41,345 nucleotides of DNA from Lacticaseibacillus songhuajiangensis (GTDB taxonomy: Bacteria > Bacillota > Bacilli > Lactobacillales > Lactobacillaceae): NCBI RefSeq assembly GCF_003946025.1, contig NZ_RHNR01000021.1, positions 1 to 41,345 of the forward strand, in the 5' to 3' direction. Below the pieces are notes generated by a model, which saw only the letters and a list, made by a program, of their open reading frames with translations, did not search any database and was not told where the DNA came from. Shown piece by piece: positions 32,831 to 41,345 of this stretch (position 1 is its first letter; the number at the start of each line of letters is the position of its first letter). A program made the position numbers and the translations under genes.

Positions 32831-35122
32831 ATGCGTGTTGCGAAAATCATTGTGGATGTTCCCACGATGCAAACGAACCGACCGTTTGATTACGGTATCC
32901 CGGATGCGCTAGTTGATAAAGTTCAACCCGGAATGCGGGTTGTCGTTAATTTTGGTCAAGGCAAGCGCCTAGTGATGGGCATGGTCGTTGCGCTAACCGA
33001 CAGCACTGATTTCGATGGTGAATTGAAACCCATTCAGGATGTGCTCGATGAGCAGCCAGTACTGAGCAAGGAATTGCTGGCGTTATCCAAGTGGCTGGCT
33101 GACGACAGTTTTGCCTTCTGGATCACCTGTTTACAGACGATGCTGCCCAATGCCCTGAAGACTGAAACCAAGCAACTTAAAAACGGCGCGGGCACCCAGG
33201 TGGTTGACAAGGGGCGGGTGCAGACGGTTGATTATCTGCACACCTTGCTGCCGGCGGCGCGCTACACAGATTTGCTGCAGGAAGTGCGCAAGAACGCTGT
33301 GAAGCAGATTGCGCTGCTAACGCGCCTGGGCGAGCTCGCAGCGCAGGCGGAAGTGCTGCCGGTGTTGCAATTAGAAAAAGAGCTCGGCATTCCGCGGAGC
33401 ATCATCACCGCCGCGGCGGCCAAAGGTTGGGTCGAACTAGAGCAGCGCGAAGAATACCGGCATCCCTATGCGGAACTGGATAACATGCCGCGCACCACGC
33501 CATTGACCTTAACGCCGCAGCAACAAGATGCCTTTGATGCGGTGTCGGATGCACTCAATAGTCAGCAAAATGACACTTTCCTGCTGGAGGGGGTCACTGG
33601 CTCGGGGAAAACTGAGGTTTATCTGCAGCTGATGGCGCAGACCTTGGCGGATGGGCGCGACGCTTTGATGTTGGTTCCAGAAATTGGGCTGACCCCGCAA
33701 ATGGTGGCCCGCGTAAAGGGCCGCTTTGGGGCCAATGTCGCGGTTCTGCATTCCGGATTGAGCGATGGCGAACGCTACGATGAGTGGCGGCGCATTGCGC
33801 GCGGTGAAGCCCACGTGGTGATTGGTGCGCGCAGTGCGGCTTTTGCCCCACTGCAAAACCTGGGCCTTCTTATCATGGACGAAGAGCACGAAGCCAGTTA
33901 TAAGCAAGATGACGCGCCGCGCTATAATGCGCGCGACGTGTTGCGTTGGCGCGGGGCCTATAACCACGCCCCGGTGCTTTTGGGATCAGCGACGCCGAGT
34001 TTGGAATCACGTGCCCGAGCACAAAAGAATGTCTACAAGCTGCTATTGATGCCGGAACGTGCGAACCACCGGGCACTGCCACCATCCGAAATTGTCGACA
34101 TGCGTGAAGCTGAGGTGGATGAACATAGCGGCGATTTGTCGACAGAGCTGATCAGCGCGCTGACCGAGTGCTTACAGCGCGGCGAGCAGGCAGTGTTGTT
34201 GCTCAACCGGCGCGGGTTTTCGTCCTTTGTGATGTGCCGAGAATGTGGCTACGTCGCGAAGTGTCCGAACTGTGATATTTCATTGACCCTGCACATGGAC
34301 AGCCACAGCTTGCGTTGCCATTATTGCGGTCATGAAGAGGCCATCCCGCGCATCTGCCCAAGTTGCCAGTCCAAGAAGATTCGCTACTACGGCACCGGCA
34401 CCGAGAAGGTTGAACAGACCTTGAACGCGGTGCTGCCGCAAGCACGCGTTTTGCGCATGGACGTGGACACAACGCGCCGCAAAGGGGCGCACGGGCGCAT
34501 CCTGAAGCAGTTTGGGGACGGCCAGGCCGATATTTTGCTGGGCACCCAGATGATTGCTAAGGGCCTGGATTTTCCGAATGTGACGCTCGTTGGCGTCATT
34601 AACGCGGACACGGCGCTGGGCCTGCCTGATTTTCGGGCAAGTGAGCGCACCTTCCAGCTGCTTACTCAGGTGAGTGGTCGGGCGGGCCGGGCCGAGAAAC
34701 CCGGGCGGGTGCTGATTCAGACCTACAACCCAGATCATTACGCCATCCAGCTGGCCCAGCATCACGACTACGAGCGCTTCTTTGCGCTTGAGATGCACAT
34801 GCGCCACGAAGGGAATTACCCGCCGTACTTCTTCACCTTCAAACTGACCGTGAGTCACGAGGAGGAGGATAAGGCAGCCAAGGCCGTGTACCGGCTGGCA
34901 GACATGTTGACGGCACATTTGAGCGATCAGGCGATTATCTTGGGACCGACTCGCGGCGCGATTGCGCGCGTGAAGCGCCGTTATTACTACCAGATTGTTA
35001 TTAAGTATAAAAAAGAACCAGCATTGCAAGCGACACTGGAACAGATGCTGGAAACGACACAAATTAGCAGCCGGAGCGGGTACCAAATTGCCTTTGACCG
35101 TGAGCCGCTGTCATTCATTTAG
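32831..35122 (+). CDS. priA: Primosomal protein N' (replication restart helicase PriA)
   Basis: 3'-5' helicase that reloads replisomes at stalled forks. N-terminal DNA-binding domain (AKIIVDVPTMQTNRPFDYGI), Walker A GVTGSGKTEVYL, Walker B LIMDEEHEASYKQDD, and eight zinc cysteines in CRECGYVAKCPNCDISL, LRCHYCGHEEAIPRICPSC. Later helicase motifs include GTQMIAKGLDFPNVTLV and VSGRAGRAEKPG. 763 residues. The frame is open further upstream, but the conserved N-terminus begins at ATG 32831 behind AAGGGGGT. Confidence 0.96.
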   Translation: MRVAKIIVDVPTMQTNRPFDYGIPDALVDKVQPGMRVVVNFGQGKRLVMGMVVALTDSTDFDGELKPIQDVLDEQPVLSKELLALSKWLADDSFAFWITCLQTMLPNALKTETKQLKNGAGTQVVDKGRVQTVDYLHTLLPAARYTDLLQEVRKNAVKQIALLTRLGELAAQAEVLPVLQLEKELGIPRSIITAAAAKGWVELEQREEYRHPYAELDNMPRTTPLTLTPQQQDAFDAVSDALNSQQNDTFLLEGVTGSGKTEVYLQLMAQTLADGRDALMLVPEIGLTPQMVARVKGRFGANVAVLHSGLSDGERYDEWRRIARGEAHVVIGARSAAFAPLQNLGLLIMDEEHEASYKQDDAPRYNARDVLRWRGAYNHAPVLLGSATPSLESRARAQKNVYKLLLMPERANHRALPPSEIVDMREAEVDEHSGDLSTELISALTECLQRGEQAVLLLNRRGFSSFVMCRECGYVAKCPNCDISLTLHMDSHSLRCHYCGHEEAIPRICPSCQSKKIRYYGTGTEKVEQTLNAVLPQARVLRMDVDTTRRKGAHGRILKQFGDGQADILLGTQMIAKGLDFPNVTLVGVINADTALGLPDFRASERTFQLLTQVSGRAGRAEKPGRVLIQTYNPDHYAIQLAQHHDYERFFALEMHMRHEGNYPPYFFTFKLTVSHEEEDKAAKAVYRLADMLTAHLSDQAIILGPTRGAIARVKRRYYYQIVIKYKKEPALQATLEQMLETTQISSRSGYQIAFDREPLSFI

Positions 35123-35133
35123 GAGCGATTTTA

Positions 35134-36084
35134 TTGACATCAGTTATTTTTATGGGAACACCCGATTTTGCCGTCACCGTCCTTGACGGCCTTGTTGACG
35201 CCGGTTACGACGTGCAGCTGGTCATTACGCAGCCTGACCGCAAAGTCGGCCGCAAACAGATTCTGCAGCAAACGCCGGTTAAGCAGGCAGCGCTGAAGCA
35301 CGGGATTAAGGTTCTGCAGCCGGAGAAACTATCTGGTAGCCCAGAACTGGACGAAGCCATTGCCCTGCAGACCGATTTGATTGTGACTGCGGCGTACGGC
35401 CAGTTCTTGCCAACCAAGTTCTTGAAGTCTGCCAAAATCATCGCGGTCAACGTGCACGGCAGTTTGTTGCCAAAGTACCGCGGCGGGGCGCCAATTCAGT
35501 ACTCAATTAAAAATGGGGATGCTGCAACTGGTGTGACCATTATTGAGATGGTGAAGAAGATGGATGCCGGGGACATGTTCGCTCAGGCCAGCATTCCGCT
35601 CACCCGCGCTGACGACACGGGGACCGCGTTTGCCCGGCTGGCACCGGTTGGCCGTGACCTATTGCTGAAGACCTTGCCGAGTTTGATTGATGGCAGTGCA
35701 ACCCGCACGCCACAGGTTGAAGAAGAAGTTACTTTCTCACCAACCATTAGTAAGGATGAGGAGCACCTCGACTTTACACAGGATGCCCAGCACATTGACC
35801 AGTGGGTGCGTGCATTGCGGCCGGCTGTCGGCGGTTGGGTGCAGATTGGCGGTCAGCGCTGCAAGTTGTGGGACGTGACCCCACTGGCGGAAGCGACCAC
35901 CCAAGCAGCCGGCACCTTGGTGCGCAGCGGTAAGCATGAATTTGTTCTTGCTGCCGGTAATGGCACCGTACTTGCCGTCAATGAATTGCAACCGGCAGGG
36001 AAGTCCAAACAGGACGTAACCGCCTTTATGAACGGCCAGGGGCGCAAGTTTGCCCAAGGCGCGCAGGTGATTGACCATGAATAA
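35134..36084 (+). CDS. fmt: Methionyl-tRNA formyltransferase
   Basis: Formylates initiator Met-tRNA using 10-formyl-THF. SVIFMGTPDFAVTVLDGL, HGSLLPKYRGGAPIQYSI with the catalytic His, and C-terminal tRNA-binding barrel. 316 residues. Begins at TTG 35134, with AGGAG eight bases upstream. Overlaps rsmB by eight bases. Confidence 0.96.
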   Translation: MTSVIFMGTPDFAVTVLDGLVDAGYDVQLVITQPDRKVGRKQILQQTPVKQAALKHGIKVLQPEKLSGSPELDEAIALQTDLIVTAAYGQFLPTKFLKSAKIIAVNVHGSLLPKYRGGAPIQYSIKNGDAATGVTIIEMVKKMDAGDMFAQASIPLTRADDTGTAFARLAPVGRDLLLKTLPSLIDGSATRTPQVEEEVTFSPTISKDEEHLDFTQDAQHIDQWVRALRPAVGGWVQIGGQRCKLWDVTPLAEATTQAAGTLVRSGKHEFVLAAGNGTVLAVNELQPAGKSKQDVTAFMNGQGRKFAQGAQVIDHE

Positions 36085-37414
36085 AAACAACCCCCGTTTA
36101 CTTGCTGTTGAGGTCTTGAGCCGCGTGGGTAAGGGCAGTTATTCCAACCTGACACTAGATTCAACTTTGAATAAGGCCCACCTGGATCCGCGGGATGCTG
36201 GCCTTTTGACCACCATTGTTTACGGTGTAATTCAGCGGCAATTGACGCTGGACTACTTCATCGCGCCCTTCATTAAGGGCAAGAAAGTTGACGACTGGGT
36301 CCGCGTCTTGTTGCGGACGGCCGTTTTCCAGATGGTATACCTAGACAAGGTGCCAACCCGGGCCATCTTCTTTGATAGCACCGAAATCGCTAAGCAACTG
36401 GGTCATGCTGGTGTTGCTAAATTTGTGACGGCGATTTTGCGGCACATGGAACGTAACGGCTTGCCTAAGCTGGATGACATCAAGGACGAGACTGAACGGT
36501 TGTCAATTAGCACGAGCACACCAATGTGGTTGACCGAGAAGTTGATTGACCAATTTGGCATGCTGACTGCCAAACACATTTTGAATTCAATTGACGATGC
36601 GCCTAGTGGTGTATTGCGGCTGAACAGTACGATGACAACGGCGGATGAACTGCTGAGCGACCTCAAGGACCGCTTCCCAGACATGCGGCGGAGCGATCTG
36701 GCACCAAGTGCGCTGGTGACACCGACGGGGCACCTGGCGGGCACGCAGGAGTTTAAGGAAGGCGTCTTCACCTTGCAGGACGAATCTAGTCAGCTCGTTG
36801 CCCCGAGTCTGCGGCTGCAGCCGGGCGACAAAGTGCTGGATGCCTGCGCCGCACCAGGCGGGAAAACCACGCACATTGCGGAGTACCTGGACGATAAAGT
36901 GGGCGGGCACGTCACCGCGCTGGACCTCCACCCGCACAAGGTGCAGCTCATTTTGAAGAATGCTTACCGCATGCGGCTGGATAACCGCGTGAGTGCCGAA
37001 GCGATGGACGCACGAACGGCCAAGGATCATTTTGAACCCGCTAGTTTCGACAAAATTCTGGTGGATGCGCCGTGCTCGGGCTTAGGTCTCATGCGCCGGA
37101 AGCCAGAAATCAAGTACGATAAGACGCAGCAGGACATCGACAACCTGGCGCGCATCCAGGGTGACATTCTGGGGAGCGTCGCCGGTTTGGTGAAGCCCGG
37201 TGGCTTGATTACCTACAGCACTTGCACCCTGGCCCGCGAAGAGAACCAGGACGTCGTGGCCGCTTTCTTAGCCGCACACCCTGAGTTTGAGCAGTTGCCG
37301 GTTGCTGGTAGTGAACGCCTTGGCAAGGTGCACGGAGCGCCAGCACTGCAAATTTACCCAAGTGATTACGGCACGGACGGCTTCTTTATCGCTAGTCTGC
37401 GGCGGAAGGCGTAA
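36077..37414 (+). CDS. rsmB: 16S rRNA (cytosine-967-C5)-methyltransferase
   Basis: NusB-like N-domain (about 1-140) plus a SAM methyltransferase domain with VLDACAAPGGKTTHIAEYL, the catalytic DAPCSGLGLMRRKPEIKY and second cysteine TYSTCTLAREEN. 445 residues. ATG 36077 is preferred to the TTG two codons before. Translationally coupled with fmt. Confidence 0.95.
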   Translation: MNKNNPRLLAVEVLSRVGKGSYSNLTLDSTLNKAHLDPRDAGLLTTIVYGVIQRQLTLDYFIAPFIKGKKVDDWVRVLLRTAVFQMVYLDKVPTRAIFFDSTEIAKQLGHAGVAKFVTAILRHMERNGLPKLDDIKDETERLSISTSTPMWLTEKLIDQFGMLTAKHILNSIDDAPSGVLRLNSTMTTADELLSDLKDRFPDMRRSDLAPSALVTPTGHLAGTQEFKEGVFTLQDESSQLVAPSLRLQPGDKVLDACAAPGGKTTHIAEYLDDKVGGHVTALDLHPHKVQLILKNAYRMRLDNRVSAEAMDARTAKDHFEPASFDKILVDAPCSGLGLMRRKPEIKYDKTQQDIDNLARIQGDILGSVAGLVKPGGLITYSTCTLAREENQDVVAAFLAAHPEFEQLPVAGSERLGKVHGAPALQIYPSDYGTDGFFIASLRRKA

Positions 37415-37452
37415 TTCTGACGCGTTCCGGTCTATTAGGAGGAAAATTCGGC

Positions 37453-38202
37453 ATGGAATATGCTTACCGAAGTGACATTGGTCAGAGACGACCAAGCAAT
37501 CAGGATTACGTTGGGGTCTTCAACAATCCCTCCGGTGCGACGCTCGCAATTGTCGCCGACGGGATGGGTGGACACCAGGGCGGGGACGTGGCCAGTAAAA
37601 TGGCGGTCTCCCACATTGGTTACGCCTTTGCCAAGAAAGAGCTGGCTGATATTCGCGTGGCGGCCAAGTGGCTCATCGCGGAACTGGCCAAGGAGAACGA
37701 TCGGATTTTGGAACGAGGCCAGCAGTTTGCGGATCTGACGGGGATGGGCACCACCATTGTGGCCATCCTGGTTTACGGCCGTAAATTCGTGGTCGCTAAC
37801 ATCGGCGATTCCCGCGCCTATTTATACCGGCATGACCGCTTTGTGCAGATTACTGAGGACCATAGTTTGGTCAACGAATTGGTGCGCATGGGTGAACTGA
37901 CGCCAGAAGAAGCCGAGAATTTCCCCCGCAAGAACGTGATTACGCGGTCGCTGGGGGTGGCGCCGGATGTTGATGCCGACGTGAACACTTACGATTTGCT
38001 GGCGGGCGATATGTTGCTCTTGTGCACGGATGGTCTCAGCAAAACGGTCAGTGATGAACAGATGGCCGCGGTGCTTGCGGGGCAAAACACCCTGCAAGGC
38101 AAAGTGGACGAGCTAGTGGCACTGGCGAACGAGGCCGGCGGTCCGGACAATATCAGTGCACTGCTGGCAATGACGCAGAAGGGAGGTGCAAGTGATGATT
38201 GA
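37453..38202 (+). CDS. prpC: PP2C-family Ser/Thr protein phosphatase
   Basis: Manganese-dependent phosphatase that reverses PrkC phosphorylation. Motifs: RRPSNQDYVGVF, VADGMGGHQGG, VANIGDSRAYL, LCTDGLSKTVSD, GGPDNISALLA. 249 residues. Behind GGAGGAAAA. Overlaps prkC by eight bases, as in the conserved stp-stk pair. Confidence 0.95.
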   Translation: MEYAYRSDIGQRRPSNQDYVGVFNNPSGATLAIVADGMGGHQGGDVASKMAVSHIGYAFAKKELADIRVAAKWLIAELAKENDRILERGQQFADLTGMGTTIVAILVYGRKFVVANIGDSRAYLYRHDRFVQITEDHSLVNELVRMGELTPEEAENFPRKNVITRSLGVAPDVDADVNTYDLLAGDMLLLCTDGLSKTVSDEQMAAVLAGQNTLQGKVDELVALANEAGGPDNISALLAMTQKGGASDD

Positions 38203-40090
38203 GCCGGGAACGATTCTCGACGAACGCTATAAGTTGACCAAGACCCTCGGGGAGGGCGGTATGGCCAACGTTTACCTTGCGCACGATCTGATTCTTGATC
38301 GCGATGTGGCAGTCAAGGTATTGCGTCTCGACCTGCAAAACGACCCGGATACCTTGCGCCGCTTCCGGCGTGAGGCGATGGCGACTCTGGAATTAAACCA
38401 CCCCAACATCGTCAGCATTTACGATGTTGGTGAAAGTGATGGCCAGCAGTATCTCGTGATGGAATACGTTCACGGGATGAACCTGAAGAAGTACATTGCA
38501 CTGAACTTCCCGATTCCGTATGCGCGTGTCATCAAACTGATGTCGCAGGTGCTCAGCGCCGTGCAAGAGGCACACAGTCACAACATTATTCACCGCGACC
38601 TCAAGCCGCAGAACATCATGGTCGATGATGACGGCACCGCCAAAATCATGGACTTTGGCATCGCCGTGGCGCTATCGGATAACTCGATGACGCAGACGAA
38701 TTCCCTGCTCGGGTCGGTGCACTATTTATCGCCGGAGCAGGCCCGCGGCTCGATGCCAACGCGGCAGAGTGATATTTATGCACTCGGGATTATTTTGTAC
38801 GAAATGCTGACTGGAAGTGTGCCTTTTGAAGGCGACTCGGCGGTGTCGATTGCCCTCAAGCACTTTCAGGAAGAGATTCCCTCCGTGCGCAAGTTTGACC
38901 CGCGGATTCCGCAGGCGCTGGAGAATGTGGTCCTGAAGGCAACAGCGAAGAGCCCAGCCCAGCGTTACACCACCGTTGAGGCCATGAATGAAGACTTGGC
39001 CACCGCGCTCAGTCCCAAGCGCGCACATGAAGCCCGCTGGGCGCCACACGTCGATGATGACCTCGGCGAAACGCGGGTGATGGATGCACTGCCGAATGCG
39101 TTGCGTCAGGAAACGGCCGCAGATGCGCAGGCCACGCAACCTTTGCAAGCAGTAAAGAATAAACCGGACAACACTAAAGCCAGTGCGCAGAAGCCTGCCA
39201 AGAAGAAAATGAGTCGCAAGAAGAAGTTATGGCTCATTGGCGGCGGGGTAGTTGCCGCACTGCTGGTCATCCTGATGATTATCGTTTGGCCGAAGGGGGA
39301 TGTCAGCGTTCCGGATGTCAGCGACATGAACGTTGCCCGGGCGCGGACACAACTTGAAGATGCGAAGTTGACCGTGGGCAGTGAAAAAACCACGCACTCC
39401 AGCACGGTGAAGAAGGGCTACGTCATTCGCACGGATCCCGATCACGGTACAAGTGTGAAGTCGGGGTCGAAAGTGAACCTGATTGTCAGCAGCGGGGTCA
39501 AGAAGTACACCCTTGATGATTACACCGGCGAAAGTTATGCCGACGTTGCGGCGGACTTGCGCTCCAAGGGCTTTACGGTGCACAAGACCACTAAGGTTAG
39601 CGCGTCGAGCACGGCGGGTACCATTTTGAAGCAGAGCATTGCCGCGGGCAAGAAGGTTAACGCCAAGCGCACGACCATTACCCTGACCGTTGCGCGGGCC
39701 GAGGATACTTTTGCACTGGCTAGTTTGTCGCAGTACAACTACCAAGCACTCATGGGTTATGCTAAGGAGCACGAATTGAACGTGAAGTACTCCGGTGACC
39801 AGACAGGGCTGGTGAGTTCGCAGAGTCCCGCGATGGGGACTAAAATGAGTGCTGGCGACACCATTACGGTGGTCTTCGCTTCAACGTCTGAAAGCCAAGG
39901 TAGCAGTAGTAACGTCGACGAGAACTCGACCAGTGGTGAAAATCAGGGCAGCACGAATAAGCCGGATGAGAGCAGTTCTTCGGCAACGGAATCGAGTGCA
40001 AGTTCCAGCGCAAGCAGCAGTCATGACACTGCCAACTCGGGTAGTGGAGATGGCGGCGCTGCTGCCAGCACCAGTAGCGAGTACAAATAA
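38195..40090 (+). CDS. prkC: Membrane Ser/Thr protein kinase with PASTA domains
   Basis: Hanks-type kinase sensing cell-wall fragments or lipid II. Kinase domain (about 10-270): GEGGMANVYLA, HRDLKPQNIMVD, DFGIA, GSVHYLSPEQARG. One membrane helix (about 345-365) is preceded by a Lys-rich linker. Outside there are three PASTA repeats (about 368-430, 432-500, 502-570), the first starting VSVPDVSDMNVARARTQL. The end is a low-complexity Ser/Thr/Gly/Glu tail of about 60 residues. GGGAGG places the start at ATG 38195. 631 residues. Confidence 0.95.
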   Translation: MIEPGTILDERYKLTKTLGEGGMANVYLAHDLILDRDVAVKVLRLDLQNDPDTLRRFRREAMATLELNHPNIVSIYDVGESDGQQYLVMEYVHGMNLKKYIALNFPIPYARVIKLMSQVLSAVQEAHSHNIIHRDLKPQNIMVDDDGTAKIMDFGIAVALSDNSMTQTNSLLGSVHYLSPEQARGSMPTRQSDIYALGIILYEMLTGSVPFEGDSAVSIALKHFQEEIPSVRKFDPRIPQALENVVLKATAKSPAQRYTTVEAMNEDLATALSPKRAHEARWAPHVDDDLGETRVMDALPNALRQETAADAQATQPLQAVKNKPDNTKASAQKPAKKKMSRKKKLWLIGGGVVAALLVILMIIVWPKGDVSVPDVSDMNVARARTQLEDAKLTVGSEKTTHSSTVKKGYVIRTDPDHGTSVKSGSKVNLIVSSGVKKYTLDDYTGESYADVAADLRSKGFTVHKTTKVSASSTAGTILKQSIAAGKKVNAKRTTITLTVARAEDTFALASLSQYNYQALMGYAKEHELNVKYSGDQTGLVSSQSPAMGTKMSAGDTITVVFASTSESQGSSSNVDENSTSGENQGSTNKPDESSSSATESSASSSASSSHDTANSGSGDGGAAASTSSEYK

Positions 40091-40104
40091 TCAGGAGGCC
40101 TTTT

Positions 40105-41001
40105 TTGCAGGGGACAATTATTAAACAGATTAGTGGTTACTACGACATCGCGGTGAATGGCGAAATCATTCGTACCCGCGCGGCAGGTAACTTGCGTAAG
40201 CGCAAGGTGAGCCCGGTAGTGGGCGACATCGCCAACTTCACGCCCGCCGAGGAAAATGGCGAGCTGGGTTACCTGACGAGCGTGGAGCCGCGGCGTAACG
40301 TGCTGGTGCGGCCACCAGTGGCCAATATTGATCAGGCGGTGCTGGTCACGGCTGCCGCAGAGCCGGCGTTTTCCAGCAATTTACTGGATCGCTTCTTGGT
40401 GTACTTGGAAGGCAAGCACATTGAACCGCTGGTTTACCTGACCAAGACGGATTTGCTAAGCGACGCCGACTATGCCAAACTGCAGCCCGTTCTGGCGGGG
40501 TACGAAGCCGCGGGCTATAAAGTGTTCGCGCCGCGCGTGGCTTTTGCAGAAGAGTCGTTGCAGGCTCTGCACGCCATCTTTTCCGGCAAGCTAACCATTT
40601 TTACGGGGCAAACCGGGGCGGGCAAATCGACCCTGATTAACCATTTGGACCCAGGCTTGCAACTAGCGACGGGTGAGATTTCCAAAAGTCTGGGTCGCGG
40701 GAAGCACACGACCCGCACGACAGACCTGTATCCGGCCGATGGCGGCCTTTTGGCGGACACACCGGGCTTTTCCTCACTGGGGCTCCTAGATGTCACCCTA
40801 GATGATTTACGCGACCGGTTCCCCGAGTTCGTGCGTTACGCCGGTGATTGCAAGTTCCGCAGTTGCCAGCACGTGAACGAGCCAAAATGTGCGGTGAAGG
40901 CCGCACTAGAAGCCGGCGAAATCATGCAGAGTCGTTACGATAACTATTTGCAGTTCCGGGCAGAGCTGAGCAATCAGCGTCCTGTTTACGGCAAAAATTA
41001 A
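40105..41001 (+). CDS. rsgA: Ribosome small-subunit GTPase RsgA
   Basis: Circularly permuted GTPase that assists 30S maturation. N-terminal OB domain, then G4 YLTKTDLL, G1 TGQTGAGKSTLINH, G3 LADTPGFSSLGL. The C-terminal zinc motif is CKFRSCQHVNEPKC. 298 residues. Starts at TTG 40105 behind AGGAGG. Last recognisable gene; rpe and thiN, its usual followers, are not seen before the repeat. Confidence 0.95.
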   Translation: MQGTIIKQISGYYDIAVNGEIIRTRAAGNLRKRKVSPVVGDIANFTPAEENGELGYLTSVEPRRNVLVRPPVANIDQAVLVTAAAEPAFSSNLLDRFLVYLEGKHIEPLVYLTKTDLLSDADYAKLQPVLAGYEAAGYKVFAPRVAFAEESLQALHAIFSGKLTIFTGQTGAGKSTLINHLDPGLQLATGEISKSLGRGKHTTRTTDLYPADGGLLADTPGFSSLGLLDVTLDDLRDRFPEFVRYAGDCKFRSCQHVNEPKCAVKAALEAGEIMQSRYDNYLQFRAELSNQRPVYGKN

Positions 41002-41005
41002 CAAG

Positions 41006-41040
41006 CAGCCATCATCTCGCAAAGAGGTGGTGGCTGTTTT
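41006..41040 (+). terminator. rsgA terminator
   Basis: CAGCCATCATCTC pairs with GAGGTGGTGGCTG over 13 bp with three wobbles, followed by TTTT. Confidence 0.85.
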
Positions 41041-41043
41041 GCT

Positions 41044-41181
41044 GTCCGTCAGCGTAAGTCATGAAACTTTCATCCGCAAGGATGCAGGAATTGAAAATAG
41101 TGGGGTAGACCGAAGGTCGGGTCTGGTGCGGATTGGCTTCGCGGGCAGGAACTCCGTTAGCGGGGACCGTTCCAGCCGGCT
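41044..41181 (-). repeat. Structured dispersed repeat, right inverted copy
   Basis: Reverse-complement match of the left end (1-131): same 30-base identical head, same GACCTTCGGTC and CATCCTTGCGGATG hairpins, same CTTACGCTGACGGACAG tail. The parts between conserved blocks differ in sequence and length, as expected of an old structured family rather than a recent duplication. Confidence 0.75.
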
Positions 41182-41197
41182 ACGCCGTCTTCCACTG

Positions 41198-41230
41198 GGG
41201 ATATTGCCGCAGGCCCAGCGTCAATATCCC
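41198..41230. repeat. Hairpin next to the right repeat copy
   Basis: GGGATATTG and CAATATCCC form a perfect 9-bp stem around a 15-base loop. Confidence 0.6.
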
Positions 41231-41237
41231 GCTCCCG

Positions 41238-41298
41238 ATAAAATTGGCGGTGTACCCCCCCGACGAAAATCATGTCGGGAATACACCGCCAATTTTAT
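41238..41298. terminator. Long bidirectional hairpin (possible terminator)
   Basis: A perfect 17-bp inverted repeat (41238-41254/41282-41298) with A- and T-rich ends encloses an inner CCCGAC/GTCGGG stem. It lies between the inverted and the direct repeat copies. Confidence 0.65.
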
Positions 41299-41301
41299 TT
41301 T

Positions 41302-41345
41302 CGCTAACTCCGTCCCTGCCCGCTACGCCAATCCCCCCAGACCCT
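41302..41345 (+). repeat. Third, partial repeat copy (truncated by window end)
   Basis: CGCTAAC, TCCCTG, the spaced CGC and GC.AATC blocks and CCCAG.CCC align with positions 19-61 of the left copy in the same orientation, with several substitutions. It lacks the first 18 bases of that copy. Confidence 0.5.

Noticed and set aside
1..41345. CRISPR array, prophage or insertion sequence
   Set aside because: No regularly spaced direct repeats, no phage structural or integrase genes and no transposase reading frame were found.

Overview
The window is about 41 kb of ordinary bacterial chromosome from a low-GC-lineage Firmicute whose own base composition looks fairly high in G+C (my impression; not computed). 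The gene set points to Lactobacillaceae: a DUF3042 protein, PepX, a Cys-less YqhL-type rhodanese, T-box leaders, a GlnR-glnRA module, and the orders gluP-yqgQ-glcK, efp-yqhY-nusB-xseAB-ispA-tlyA-argR-recN and gmk-rpoZ-priA-fmt-rsmB-prpC-prkC-rsgA. I cannot name the species; a Lacticaseibacillus-like lactobacillus is a reasonable guess. No prophage, insertion sequence, plasmid gene, CRISPR array or rRNA is visible.

Layout. 1-131: one copy of a structured repeat. 239-2537: rhomboid protease, YqgQ, ROK glucokinase and a rhodanese-like protein in one operon, facing a small DUF3042 gene. 2949-5914: miaA, then glnR-glnA behind a textbook GlnR operator. 6140-7186: an LCP-family cell-wall polymer ligase. 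7336-15179: a complete ten-gene histidine operon, hisZGDBHAFIEC, behind a T-box leader whose folding exposes CAC (His). 15279-17633: pepX on the minus strand. 17808-17881: tRNA-Arg(UCU). 17957-20269: proBA behind a compact T-box leader with an apparent CCA (Pro) specifier. 20290-20596: no convincing gene, but a promoter, several strong hairpins and a strong terminator, so a candidate structured non-coding RNA. 20636-21598: a small membrane protein divergent from a TetR regulator. 21816-22603: rplU-rpmA behind an L21-type leader. 22678-31060: translation, RNA and DNA housekeeping genes (pepP, efp, yqhY, nusB, xseAB, ispA, tlyA, argR, recN). 31166-31525: an uncharacterised small gene on the minus strand with two LexA (SOS) boxes. 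31781-41001: gmk, rpoZ, priA, fmt, rsmB, prpC, prkC, rsgA. 41041-41345: an inverted copy of the left-end repeat, two strong hairpins, and the start of a third copy.

How the genes work together. The his and pro operons sense uncharged tRNA through transcription attenuation. glnRA senses nitrogen status. The efp-recN block and the gmk-rsgA block are growth-linked housekeeping clusters, with prpC/prkC supplying Ser/Thr phosphorylation tied to the cell wall.

Most interesting points: the candidate non-coding RNA at 20327-20596; the doubly LexA-boxed small gene next to recN; the related repeats bounding the window, which suggest a contig broken at a dispersed repeat; the missing prp gene between rplU and rpmA together with an altered L27 N-terminal motif; the missing folD between nusB and xseA; and a Pro T-box whose antiterminator sits inside the terminator loop.
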